This document shows, in pieces, positions 1-7,999 of a stretch of DNA of 64,000 nucleotides. Source of the DNA: an uncultured SAR86 cluster bacterium (GTDB lineage Bacteria > Pseudomonadota > Gammaproteobacteria > Magnimaribacterales > D2472); the NCBI GenBank assembly GCA_902594515.1, contig CACJML010000001.1:1-64000 (forward strand). Direction: 5' to 3'. The notes beneath the pieces were generated by a model. It did no database searches. It was not told the origin of the DNA and saw only the letters and a list, made by a program, of their open reading frames with translations. A program made the translations under genes and the position numbers. Position 1 is the stretch's first letter, and every line of letters begins with the position of its first letter.

Positions 1-563
1 GCAATTATTGCTGGCTTAACTAAAGGCAATATGACTTTAAATATTGTCTTAACATTTGAATTGCCTAATGACTTTGATGCTAAAAAAACACTAAAGGAAA
101 TATTGCTTAACCTAGATTTTGTAAATAAGTAGATATATGGATAAACACACAAACTAAAAATAATCGCTCCACTTAATATATTTCTAGGTGAACCTATTTC
201 TATATCAAAAGATCTTACCCATGTTGCAATACCCCCGCTGTATTCAAGACCTCCTACAAATATGAATGCATATACATAGAGCGGAAATGCAATCGGAAGA
301 ACAAGTGCGACCGATATTATTTTTTTTAGAGGAAAATCATAATATGTTGTTAGTACTGCAAAAAAAGTACCAAATAAAATTGATAAGAATGAAGTGAAAA
401 GACCTAAAGTTATCGTATTGATACTCACACTTATTATTCTCTGATATTCTAAAGTCAGACTAGATTCTGCAAAAGCAATCAGAGCGATAAAGCTAAGAAA
501 GAAAATATTTATTGCAATAACTACTGGTAATGCGATCTGAAACCATGGTTTTAAATGCTCCAT
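1..563 (-). CDS. Iron(III)-type ABC transporter permease, 3' end cut by window edge
   Basis: Inner-membrane permease of a binding-protein-dependent ABC importer, most like the ferric-iron FbpB/FutB/SfuB group. The reading frame is open from ATG at 563 to the window edge (187 complete codons) with no stop. The protein opens with a hydrophobic segment at about residues 9-31 and has further ones near 45-75, 82-105 and 130-150. The stretch LPIAFPLYVYAF at about 89-100 is typical of iron permeases. The last 25 residues form an EAA-type loop (ASKSLG then FKVILPLVKPAI), which contacts the ATPase. The start lies two bases after the rmuC stop, so the two are probably co-transcribed. These permeases usually have about 500 residues and two repeats, so well over half is missing here. 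The iron substrate is inferred from resemblance only. Confidence 0.8.
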   Translation of the reverse strand, partial: MEHLKPWFQIALPVVIAINIFFLSFIALIAFAESSLTLEYQRIISVSINTITLGLFTSFLSILFGTFFAVLTTYYDFPLKKIISVALVLPIAFPLYVYAFIFVGGLEYSGGIATWVRSFDIEIGSPRNILSGAIIFSLCVYPYIYLFTKSRLSNISFSVFLASKSLGNSNVKTIFKVILPLVKPAII

Positions 564-565
564 CT

Positions 566-1648
566 TTATTTCTTTGAAATAAGTTTCTTTGATTTTGCTC
601 CAAGAGCTTCAAGTTCTTTAATCTGATCGAAGAGGTTCCCTTTGCCGCTTGAGAGTTTGTTATCAGCAGCATCAAATGCCTTGCCTGCCAAATTTAAGTA
701 TTTACCAATATTTACTAAGTCATCATTTAAGCCTGAAAATTTATCAATGAGATGTCCAGCTCTTTTAGCAATATTAGATGCGTTTTCATTTTGTGCATCT
801 AATTTCCATAGGCTCTCAGCCATTCTTAAAATTGCTATTAGGTTTGTTGGTGTTACAAAAGCAATTTGATTTTGCATTGCTAGTCTTTGAAGGTCCCAAT
901 CACTTGTAAGAGCAAGTGATAGAGCAGACTCTAAAGGTACAAAGATTAGTATGTAATCAGGCGGATTTAACTTTTCAATATGGTTATAGCCTTTTGAATT
1001 AAGATTTTTTATGTGGTCCTTTAAAGACGTAATATGATTTTTAAGCGCTTCATCTTTCTTTATTTCATCATCCGAATCAATATATGCCTTATAGCTCTTC
1101 AAGCTAACTTTTGAGTCAATAATAATATTTCTTTCACCTGGTAAATAAATCACAGCATCAGGTATGAGAAGTTCCCCTTTTGTATTCCTAAAACTTTGTT
1201 GCAGTTGATAATCTTTTCCAAGCCTTAGACCAGACTCTTCTAAGGTTTTCTCGAGAACCATTTCTCCCCAACTGCCTTGTTTTTTGGAATCACCCTTCAA
1301 TGCAGTTGTTAAGTTTTCTGCATCAATACTAATCTTTGATGTTTGCTCAATGACTTTTGAGACCTCATTTTTAAAAGACTCCTTTGCAACAGCCTGTTCT
1401 TTTTTTAAATCGCTAATTTGATTATTGAGTTCTTTTATTTGTTCTTTGAATGGCTCAAGAACTACATTTACTCTTTCAATATTTTCTTTAGTAAGAGAGG
1501 AGTTTTTCTCTTCTAATACTTGCGAGGCAATTACCTTGAATGCATTTTCAATATTCTCTGTTTTGTTATTCTTAAAGTAAAAGATTATTAATAGCCCCAG
1601 AGATAGAACCATAAAAACCATTATTAGTACTAAAGTTATATTCTCCAT
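566..1648 (-). CDS. rmuC: DNA recombination protein RmuC homologue
   Basis: RmuC-family protein, 360 residues, thought to limit inversions and rearrangements at short inverted repeats and related to restriction-type nucleases. It has one N-terminal membrane segment (about residues 4-25), then a charged coiled coil (about 35-110), then the conserved RmuC domain with GSWGEM at 125-130 and IIIDSKVSL near 175-183. The D178 and K180 of that motif fit a PD-(D/E)xK-like core. It is shorter than the E. coli protein (about 475), mainly in the coiled coil. The permease gene follows two bases downstream. Its start codon lies only 17 bases from the divergent aminotransferase start, so its promoter must lie in that gap or in coding sequence. 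Confidence 0.93.
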   Translation of the reverse strand: MENITLVLIMVFMVLSLGLLIIFYFKNNKTENIENAFKVIASQVLEEKNSSLTKENIERVNVVLEPFKEQIKELNNQISDLKKEQAVAKESFKNEVSKVIEQTSKISIDAENLTTALKGDSKKQGSWGEMVLEKTLEESGLRLGKDYQLQQSFRNTKGELLIPDAVIYLPGERNIIIDSKVSLKSYKAYIDSDDEIKKDEALKNHITSLKDHIKNLNSKGYNHIEKLNPPDYILIFVPLESALSLALTSDWDLQRLAMQNQIAFVTPTNLIAILRMAESLWKLDAQNENASNIAKRAGHLIDKFSGLNDDLVNIGKYLNLAGKAFDAADNKLSSGKGNLFDQIKELEALGAKSKKLISKK

Positions 1649-1665
1649 AACAAAATTGTTTTAAT

Positions 1666-2898
1666 ATGAACGCAATTGATTTCTATCATACTATGGATGA
1701 ACATCTTCAATCTAAATTTGAATTATTAAAATCAAAATCATTGAATATTGATTTAACGAGAGGGAAACCAGGGGCCGATCAGCTCGATTTGTCCAATGAA
1801 TTACTTTCAATCAATCTTCCTTCTCATGATGACAATGGAGTAGATTTAAGAAATTACGGTGAGCCATTAGGGATTCGATCAGCAAGAAAGCTTGCCTCAG
1901 AACTACTGTCATCACCTATTGAACTGACCGCAGTAGCAGAACAATCAAGCTTGCTTGTGACTTATCAAACTTGCTTGGCACTTTACCTAAAAGGTTTAGA
2001 AAAGCCATTGAAGGATGTATCAAATCCTAAATTTATTTGCCCAGTTCCAGGTTTTGATAGGCATTTTAGGATGCTCGAAGAATTAGGAATTGAAATTATT
2101 ACTGTCCCATTAACCGGAAAGGGCATTGATCTGAATGTGCTTAGGGGAGTTTTAGATAAAACGGATAATATAATGGGAGCAATCATTGTGCCAAGACATT
2201 CAAACCCATCTGGTGATGTTTATTCTGATGAGAATCTCATCTACACCCTTGAAATGTTTAAAAATTATTCCACTGAACTGGTTTGCATCTTTGACCACGC
2301 ATATCTACTTCATGATTTTGATAAAACCACACATCAATCTGCTACTTGGAAATTAATTGAGGAGGCAGAGATGGCTAATCAAGCAATTGTTATCAGCTCA
2401 TTTTCAAAAGTAACTTTTGGGGCAGGGGGTATTTCTTTCTTTGCAGCTGGCAAAGAGCTATTTGATCTAGTCAATGATCAAAGAGGATCAATGATTGTTG
2501 CTCCTGATAAGGTTAATCAAATGCGTCATGCATTATTTTTTAAATCCGTAGAGGATGTTAAAAAGCATATGCAAGAACATGCAAAACTTGTTAAGCCAAA
2601 GTTCGATTTAGTCATTGATAAACTTAAATCTCTGGATGATGAATGCGGAAGCTTTACCATTCCTACTGGAGGATATTTTATTTCCTTTAATGCTCCAAAG
2701 GGTAAAGCAAAAAAGATAATTAGTATTTGTAAGGATTTGGGAGTATCTCTTACGCCCGCTGGCTCAACCTATCCAGGCATGCATGATCCTGATGATTCAA
2801 ATATTAGATTAGCACCAACATTTATTTCCATAGAACAATTGGAGGACGCAATTGATGTTTTTGTGGTGGCTGTGAAAATAGCCTGCTCAGAAAAATAG
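1666..2898 (+). CDS. Class I aminotransferase, AspT (Aminotran_MocR, type Ic) family
   Basis: PLP-dependent aminotransferase of 410 residues in the bacterial type Ic aspartate aminotransferase group, which exchanges amino groups between aspartate or similar substrates and 2-oxoglutarate. The family hallmark LTRGKP followed by QLDLS lies near residues 30-43. HSNPSG is at 178-183 and the PLP lysine is K248 in SSFSKVTFGAGG. The C-terminus has the substrate-arginine region NIRLAPTF. No clear Shine-Dalgarno precedes ATG 1666; an in-frame ATG at 1693 is an alternative start. It is divergent from rmuC with a 17-base gap and convergent with hspQ, whose stop directly abuts. Aspartate as the actual substrate is inferred from the subfamily. 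Confidence 0.9.
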   Translation: MNAIDFYHTMDEHLQSKFELLKSKSLNIDLTRGKPGADQLDLSNELLSINLPSHDDNGVDLRNYGEPLGIRSARKLASELLSSPIELTAVAEQSSLLVTYQTCLALYLKGLEKPLKDVSNPKFICPVPGFDRHFRMLEELGIEIITVPLTGKGIDLNVLRGVLDKTDNIMGAIIVPRHSNPSGDVYSDENLIYTLEMFKNYSTELVCIFDHAYLLHDFDKTTHQSATWKLIEEAEMANQAIVISSFSKVTFGAGGISFFAAGKELFDLVNDQRGSMIVAPDKVNQMRHALFFKSVEDVKKHMQEHAKLVKPKFDLVIDKLKSLDDECGSFTIPTGGYFISFNAPKGKAKKIISICKDLGVSLTPAGSTYPGMHDPDDSNIRLAPTFISIEQLEDAIDVFVVAVKIACSEK

Positions 2899-3237
2899 CT
2901 AATTGACCCTTTGCTTGTTGAGTTGATACCTTTTTCCATCAAACTCTGCAAAATAAAAACTGATGTCAGGATGATTGACCTGTTTTGGTGATTGTTCAAC
3001 AACAAGGTTTTGCTCGGAAACGTAAGCGTTATAAAACGTGTTTCCATTATCAGCTAGTAGATGATAAAAAGGTTGATCTTTTCTTGGCCTAAAATCTTTT
3101 GGAATAGCAAGATACCATTCTTCTGTATTATTGAATGATGGATCAATATCAAAGATCACTCCTCTAAATGCTAAGAACTTGTGTTGGACAAGTTCACCAA
3201 TAGCGAACTTTGTTTCTATGTGCGTTTCATTTATCAT
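2899..3237 (-). CDS. hspQ: Heat shock protein HspQ (YccV-like hemimethylated-DNA-binding family)
   Basis: Small cytoplasmic protein of the HspQ/YccV family. In enterobacteria HspQ promotes degradation of selected proteins and acts as a specificity factor for Lon; the family also includes a hemimethylated-DNA-binding domain. The 112 residues carry the family signature FAIGELVQHKFLAFRGVIFDIDP near the N-terminus, then the WYLAIPKD and RKDQPFYHLL blocks and NAYVSEQNLV. Length is normal for the family. The gene ends directly against the aminotransferase stop and is divergent from the UPF0145 gene with 21 bases between start codons. Confidence 0.93.
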   Translation of the reverse strand: MINETHIETKFAIGELVQHKFLAFRGVIFDIDPSFNNTEEWYLAIPKDFRPRKDQPFYHLLADNGNTFYNAYVSEQNLVVEQSPKQVNHPDISFYFAEFDGKRYQLNKQRVN

Positions 3238-3258
3238 GAGTTCAAAAAATAGATCATT

Positions 3259-3576
3259 ATGTTAATTGTAAGCACACCAAATCTTGAAAATCAAAATATA
3301 AAAGAATATTTAGGTATTGTGACTGGCAGCACTGTAAGAGCTAGAAATGTTGGCAGTGATATTTTGGCAAATCTTAAGAATCTCGTTGGGGGAGAGTTAA
3401 TCAGTTATTCACGCTTGCTTGAAGGCGCTCGAGAAGAGGCTCTATCAAGAATGGTTGAGACAGCAACTTCTATGGGAGCCAATGCAGTGGTTAATTTTAG
3501 ATATCAAACCTCTACCATCACCCCAGGCGCATCAGAGGTTATTGCTTACGGAACGGCTGTTAAATTAGAAGATTGA
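3259..3576 (+). CDS. UPF0145 (YbjQ) family protein
   Basis: Protein of 105 residues of the YbjQ/UPF0145 family, sometimes called a heavy-metal-binding domain although no enzymatic role is established. Recognised by the opening strand, the VTGSTVRARNVGSD block (about residues 22-35), GGELISYSRLLEGAREEA (about 44-61), and the GANAVVNFRYQT strand. Such proteins form small oligomeric beta-alpha assemblies. The last bases overlap the TTG start of the next gene (TTGA), which suggests co-translation with the sulfotransferase-like protein. Confidence 0.9.
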   Translation: MLIVSTPNLENQNIKEYLGIVTGSTVRARNVGSDILANLKNLVGGELISYSRLLEGAREEALSRMVETATSMGANAVVNFRYQTSTITPGASEVIAYGTAVKLED

Positions 3577-4199
3577 TAGTCCAAAGTTTTAAAATTTTCG
3601 GAGAAAGACATACCGGAACCAATGCCTTAAGCTCATTTATTATTGAAAACTTCAATATTAAATTTTTATATTATGATTATCTAGGTTGGAAACATCGACT
3701 TGCCCCCAATGAGACTGAAATTCAAAAATTTGCTACGCAAGAAACTATTTTCCTCTTCACATTTAGAAATCCATACAGCTGGTTAAAGGCAATGCACCGT
3801 GATCCATATTATTATCATTACCCAAAAATTACCGAACTCAACTTCTTTGAATTTGTTCAATTTCAAATTGAGGATTATGAAAACTTAATCATGCTGTGGA
3901 ATCAAAAAAACTTGAGTTACTTAGAAATGATCAATAAGGTGCCAATCAGCATGTTAGTAAAAGTAGAGGATTTTCATAATGATCAGCAAAGCTACTTCGA
4001 TAAGATATCTTCAAAAATAGAATTTAATGGTAATTTCATTCCGATGGAAAGGTATTTAAATGGTAGGGGACAAAGTAGTGATAAAAGTGTTACAGAGTCA
4101 TTAAGCATACCTAGTCTTTCGCGTGAAGAAATCGAAGTTATTAATCATTATTTAGACAAAGACTTAATGAAGGAATTAAATTACAATTTGCTTCCTTAA
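3573..4199 (+). CDS. Sulfotransferase-like P-loop protein
   Basis: Protein of 208 residues whose closest recognisable fold is the PAPS-dependent sulfotransferase / P-loop superfamily. A phosphosulfate-binding-like loop, GERHTGTN, lies at residues 10-17. A second motif, FRNPYSWLKAMHR near residue 65, resembles the RDPxxW segment that binds the 3'-phosphate of PAPS. The substrate cannot be told. It is small for a sulfotransferase (usually 250-300). The start is a TTG that overlaps the preceding stop, and a small membrane protein gene follows six bases later. Translation is assumed to be coupled to the UPF0145 gene. Confidence 0.6.
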   Translation: MIVQSFKIFGERHTGTNALSSFIIENFNIKFLYYDYLGWKHRLAPNETEIQKFATQETIFLFTFRNPYSWLKAMHRDPYYYHYPKITELNFFEFVQFQIEDYENLIMLWNQKNLSYLEMINKVPISMLVKVEDFHNDQQSYFDKISSKIEFNGNFIPMERYLNGRGQSSDKSVTESLSIPSLSREEIEVINHYLDKDLMKELNYNLLP

Positions 4200-4205
4200 A
4201 AAAGC

Positions 4206-4439
4206 ATGAATCAAACAGAAAAAACTGCATTTAGAGAAAGTATTATTGTTGTTTTAATGGGGTTGGTAATTAATTTTCCCCTTCAAACATTTCTTTTGTG
4301 GCTCACCATAGATATTTGGGATTGGCGAAACACCATTATGATTTCAATTTTTACTCAGCTAATAATTACATTTGTAGCTTTAATAAGAGTTTATTCAATC
4401 AGAATGCGTTTTGTTAGAGGTACAAAAAAGAAGAGTTAG
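4206..4439 (+). CDS. Small two-helix membrane protein, function unknown
   Basis: Predicted inner-membrane protein of 77 residues with two hydrophobic helices (about 12-32 and 43-63) and a strongly basic tail ending RGTKKKS. I do not recognise a characterised family; short two-helix proteins of this kind are also seen in marine phages, but that is only a general resemblance. It follows the sulfotransferase-like gene by six bases and its stop converges on the thiD stop with a short overlap, so it is probably the last gene of the UPF0145 operon. Confidence 0.65.
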   Translation: MNQTEKTAFRESIIVVLMGLVINFPLQTFLLWLTIDIWDWRNTIMISIFTQLIITFVALIRVYSIRMRFVRGTKKKS

Positions 4440-5215
4440 GTTAGTTTAATACAATGAACTAAAGGCCCATTACCTGATCCGACTTTTGGTGATACTTCTA
4501 GTAGCTGAACCACATAATTTATTGATTCTTCAACAGCAACTTTCATTTTTTTATTTTGTGCTATTTTTGCTGCAATAGAGCTTGCAAGTGTGCAGCCTGT
4601 GCCATGATTATTTTCAGTATCAACTCTTTCGTGCTGAAAGATTTTTTCATCAGTTTTAGATATCAATACATCAGTTATTAAATTATCATTTTTATGACCA
4701 CCCTTTAATAATACGTATTTTGGACCATACTCAAGAAGCGCTCTTGCTGCACTCAATTGACTTTCTACACCATCAATTTTTGAATTGGATAATATCTCTG
4801 CTTCTGGGATATTTGGAGTGATAATTTCTGCATTAGCAAACAATGAGTTTTTTATAGAATTCATCACTTTCTCAGAAACAAGAATGTCACCTGAAGTTGA
4901 AACCATCACAGGATCTATTACTAGTTTTTTATTTACAAATGTTTTTAGGATATATTCAATTACATCAATATTATTCATCATTCCAATCTTAACGACTTCG
5001 ATATCAAGATCTGAGATCACTGAGTCAATTTGGGACGAAATAACATTTTTTGGAAGATCAAAAATATCTTGGACACCGAGTGTATTCTGAGAAGTGATTG
5101 ATGTAATGACGCTCGAGGCATAAGCACCATGTGCGGTAATTGTTTTAATATCTGCTTGTATACCTGCTCCACCGGAGGAGTCCGAGCCACCAATCACCAA
5201 AACTAATTCTTTCAT
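4436..5215 (-). CDS. thiD: Hydroxymethylpyrimidine/phosphomethylpyrimidine kinase ThiD
   Basis: Cytoplasmic kinase of thiamine biosynthesis that phosphorylates HMP and then HMP-P to HMP-PP, the pyrimidine donor for thiamine phosphate synthase. The ribokinase-fold signature GGSDSSGGAGIQAD is at residues 9-22, DPVM at 101-104, and the anion-hole/catalytic motif HGTGC at 204-208. Length (259) is normal. It stands alone among non-thiamine genes, and no TPP riboswitch was recognised upstream. The C-terminal end overlaps the preceding convergent gene by four bases. Confidence 0.95.
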   Translation of the reverse strand: MKELVLVIGGSDSSGGAGIQADIKTITAHGAYASSVITSITSQNTLGVQDIFDLPKNVISSQIDSVISDLDIEVVKIGMMNNIDVIEYILKTFVNKKLVIDPVMVSTSGDILVSEKVMNSIKNSLFANAEIITPNIPEAEILSNSKIDGVESQLSAARALLEYGPKYVLLKGGHKNDNLITDVLISKTDEKIFQHERVDTENNHGTGCTLASSIAAKIAQNKKMKVAVEESINYVVQLLEVSPKVGSGNGPLVHCIKLT

Positions 5216-5309
5216 AAAATTATTCTAATTAATCAAACCTTTTAAATCTCAATTCTAAATAATACCCAGAGTTATTGTTCTCCAACATATCAAGGTTTAA
5301 AGTTAATGA

Positions 5310-6101
5310 ATGGACTTACCAATTTTTCAAGTTGACGCATTTACTAACACTCAGTTTAAAGGAAACCCTGCTGCAGTTGTTATTTTAGAAAAAAATATCA
5401 CAGCTAAGTTGATGCAAGAAATCGCATTTGAAAATAATTTATCTGAAACCGCATTTGTAGATATTTCTAAAACTCCATTTGAGATTAGATGGTTCACGCC
5501 AACCATTGAAGTTGATTTATGTGGGCATGCAACCCTTGCATCTGCAAAGGTGTTGTTTGAATACTATCCCCAAATTATTGATGAGGAAATTGAGTTTAAT
5601 TGTTTGGAGCACGGAGCTTTAATTGCAAAAAAAACTAATGATAAAATTTTTCTCGATTTTCCTGCAGACATTGCGACCCCAACTAATTTATCTGAAGAAA
5701 TTTCAAAGGCAATAAGAGCAGAAGTGAAAGAATGTTTGGTGGGAGAGACTAAATTAATGGTCGTGGTCGATAATGAGAAAATAGTCAAAGGGTTAAAACC
5801 GAACTTTTCTGCTGTTGCTAAGCTTGACGCGATGGGCCTGATAGTAACCGCACAATCATCAACTTATGATTTCGTTTCAAGATGTTTTTTTCCTCAGACA
5901 GGTGTCAATGAGGATCCAGTTACTGGCTCAGCTCATTGTGTTACAGCGCCTTACTGGGCAAAAAAACTTAACAAGAAAAAGCTTCTTGCTGCGCAATTAT
6001 CTAATAGAGGAGGTGAGCTAACTTGCATCATTGAAAACAAGAGGGTCTTGATTGGCGGTAGTGCAGTGCTTTATTTGAAAGGAAAGATTTTTATTGGCTA
6101 G
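5310..6101 (+). CDS. PhzF family isomerase-like protein
   Basis: Member of the PhzF / diaminopimelate-epimerase-like fold, 263 residues. Conserved blocks include GNPAAVV (18-24), NNLSETAFV with the catalytic glutamate at E46, CGHATLASA near 71-79, and the C-terminal GVNEDPVTGSAHC block. PhzF itself isomerises a phenazine precursor, but most homologues in bacteria without phenazine genes have no assigned substrate, and no phenazine genes are present here. The 3' end overlaps the convergent iminopeptidase gene by 11 bases. Confidence 0.9.
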   Translation: MDLPIFQVDAFTNTQFKGNPAAVVILEKNITAKLMQEIAFENNLSETAFVDISKTPFEIRWFTPTIEVDLCGHATLASAKVLFEYYPQIIDEEIEFNCLEHGALIAKKTNDKIFLDFPADIATPTNLSEEISKAIRAEVKECLVGETKLMVVVDNEKIVKGLKPNFSAVAKLDAMGLIVTAQSSTYDFVSRCFFPQTGVNEDPVTGSAHCVTAPYWAKKLNKKKLLAAQLSNRGGELTCIIENKRVLIGGSAVLYLKGKIFIG

Positions 6102-7035
6102 CAAACTTATCGGTTGCATTAACTAAATGGTGAGTAATTTCTTTTTCAAATGCGCTGTGTCCAGAGTTTTCAGCAACAATAAATTCAGCTTCAGGCCATG
6201 CTTGATGAAGTTCCCAAGCGGTATTCATAGGACAAACAATGTCATACCTGCCTTGTACAATTACTGATGGGATAGACCTTATTAAATCTATATTATTGAT
6301 AAGCTGATTCTCATTTTCAAAAAAACCACCGTTAACAAAATAATGATTTTCTATAGTTGCAAATGCAATCGCAAAATCAATATTTGAAAAACCTTCTATC
6401 CTAGCTTTATTGATTATGACGCTACTGGTTGCAGCCTCCCATTGCGACCAGGCTACAGCTGCTTTTTCCTTCTTCTGTTTATCAGAACCTTTAAAGATTT
6501 GATGATAAGCGTCCATGAGGTTATGTCTTTTATTTGGTTCAATAACTTTGATAAACGCTTTCCAGCTATCTGGAAAAATCTTGCTCGCACCTTCTTGATA
6601 AAACCAATCAAGCTCCTTTTTTCTTAAGAGAAAAATCCCTCTTAATACCATTTCAGTGATCCTCTCAGGGTGGGTTTGAGCATAAGTCAGGGCTAATGTG
6701 CTTCCCCAAGAACCACCAAAAACCATCCACCTATCAATGTTTAATTTTTCACGAATGGCTTCAATATCCTCAACTAAGTGCCAAGTCGTATTTTCTTCAA
6801 GCAGTCCGTGTGGCTTACTGCGTCCGCACCCTCGTTGATCAAAGTTAACAATTCGGTAAACCTCAGGATTAAAAAAACGTCTGACATTTTTATCTCCGCC
6901 ACCTCCAGGTCCTCCATGCAGAAAAACTACGGGTTTACCATTTGGATTTCCTGATTCCTCAAAATAAATTTTATGAGAGCCCTTGATAAGGAAATCAGAA
7001 TTAAAAGGAGAAATATCTGGATAAAGTGTTTTCAT
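6091..7035 (-). CDS. pip: Proline iminopeptidase
   Basis: Alpha/beta-hydrolase (peptidase family S33) that removes N-terminal proline from peptides in the cytoplasm. The oxyanion motif HGGPGGG is at 40-46, the nucleophile elbow GGSWGS places the serine at S109, and the acid (GRYD near 265) and histidine (NSGHSAFE near 293) follow in the expected order. DQRGCGRS at 66-73 is characteristic of this family. Length 314 is normal. The PhyH-family gene lies immediately upstream on the same strand, 15 bases away, so they may share a transcript. Confidence 0.94.
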   Translation of the reverse strand: MKTLYPDISPFNSDFLIKGSHKIYFEESGNPNGKPVVFLHGGPGGGGDKNVRRFFNPEVYRIVNFDQRGCGRSKPHGLLEENTTWHLVEDIEAIREKLNIDRWMVFGGSWGSTLALTYAQTHPERITEMVLRGIFLLRKKELDWFYQEGASKIFPDSWKAFIKVIEPNKRHNLMDAYHQIFKGSDKQKKEKAAVAWSQWEAATSSVIINKARIEGFSNIDFAIAFATIENHYFVNGGFFENENQLINNIDLIRSIPSVIVQGRYDIVCPMNTAWELHQAWPEAEFIVAENSGHSAFEKEITHHLVNATDKFASQ

Positions 7036-7050
7036 TTGGTAAATAAAAAA

Positions 7051-7950
7051 CTATATTCCTTTTTTTAAGGACTCTTTTACCAATTCACTCGCACTTTCAA
7101 TTCTTGAGTACTCATCTCTTTGATCATTAAACAGCCTTGAGGGAGAGACGGACTCAAGCTCACCCGATTCGTCTTTTGGGTCTGTATAAAAACCAAGTAC
7201 ATACCCACCTTTTGAATAACCAATAAGCTTTCTTAACTCAGGTGAAAAATCTTTGGCTATTTCTGGAGGACATGAGAGGTATTGATTTTCTTCCTGTCTT
7301 AGCCAGCTCGGAGCATAATGCAAAAATACTCCCAGTCTTGATTCTTTTGAATTATTTTCTCCCCCTCCATGTAAAACTGAACCTGTGTAAATTAGTACAG
7401 ACTTAGCTTTCATTTCGGCATAAGCAATTTCGTCAGGTTTGGGCTCCCTGTCTTTATCCCATTTATGGGAACCTGGAACAATTTGTGTGGCACCATTTTC
7501 AAAAGTAAAATCTGTAACTGCCCATATTGCACTAAACTGAGTCTCAATTTTTCTTGGGACATATCCGCCCCATACCCCTCGATCTCTATGTAAAATCTGT
7601 GGCGTTTCTCCAGGGCCAATATTAATTGCCGAAGTGAAGTGAAGCTGATAATTATCACAATGATGCTCTAGAAATTTTTCAGCCATCTCATTGATCATTG
7701 GATTAAGAGCTAAATCTCTTGAAGTTTTAGATCTAGCAATCAGGGCTCCAACCCTTTTAGTCTTAAAACCCGTAAAATTATCTTGTCCACATGAAGTTCT
7801 TTTTAGAAATGGATCAAGCTCCATTTTAATATTGAGTAATTGTTTATCACTCATAACATCATCAATAATAATGCCAGCATCATCATTTAAGGCTTCCAGC
7901 ATTGAATCAATTGAGTCATCGCACTTAAAGTGCTTAATTAGGTTCTTCAT
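7051..7950 (-). CDS. Phytanoyl-CoA dioxygenase (PhyH) family protein
   Basis: Fe(II)/2-oxoglutarate-dependent oxygenase of the PhyH superfamily, 299 residues. The iron-binding facial triad can be seen as H121 and D123 (HRDRG) and distal H194 (VLHGGGEN), with a probable 2-oxoglutarate arginine at R205 (SKESRLG). The substrate is unknown; family members hydroxylate fatty acyl chains, halogenated or small organic molecules. The C-terminal LHYAPSWLRQEENQYL block is shared with many marine PhyH paralogues. It lies upstream of the iminopeptidase gene and is divergent from the Nramp-type transporter. A second, unrelated 2-oxoglutarate dioxygenase (TauD type) lies 1.4 kb away. Confidence 0.9.
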   Translation of the reverse strand: MKNLIKHFKCDDSIDSMLEALNDDAGIIIDDVMSDKQLLNIKMELDPFLKRTSCGQDNFTGFKTKRVGALIARSKTSRDLALNPMINEMAEKFLEHHCDNYQLHFTSAINIGPGETPQILHRDRGVWGGYVPRKIETQFSAIWAVTDFTFENGATQIVPGSHKWDKDREPKPDEIAYAEMKAKSVLIYTGSVLHGGGENNSKESRLGVFLHYAPSWLRQEENQYLSCPPEIAKDFSPELRKLIGYSKGGYVLGFYTDPKDESGELESVSPSRLFNDQRDEYSRIESASELVKESLKKGI

Positions 7951-7999
7951 TCAAGATAAGATTATCAGAAAGTAATTAATACATAAAAATATTTTAAAA

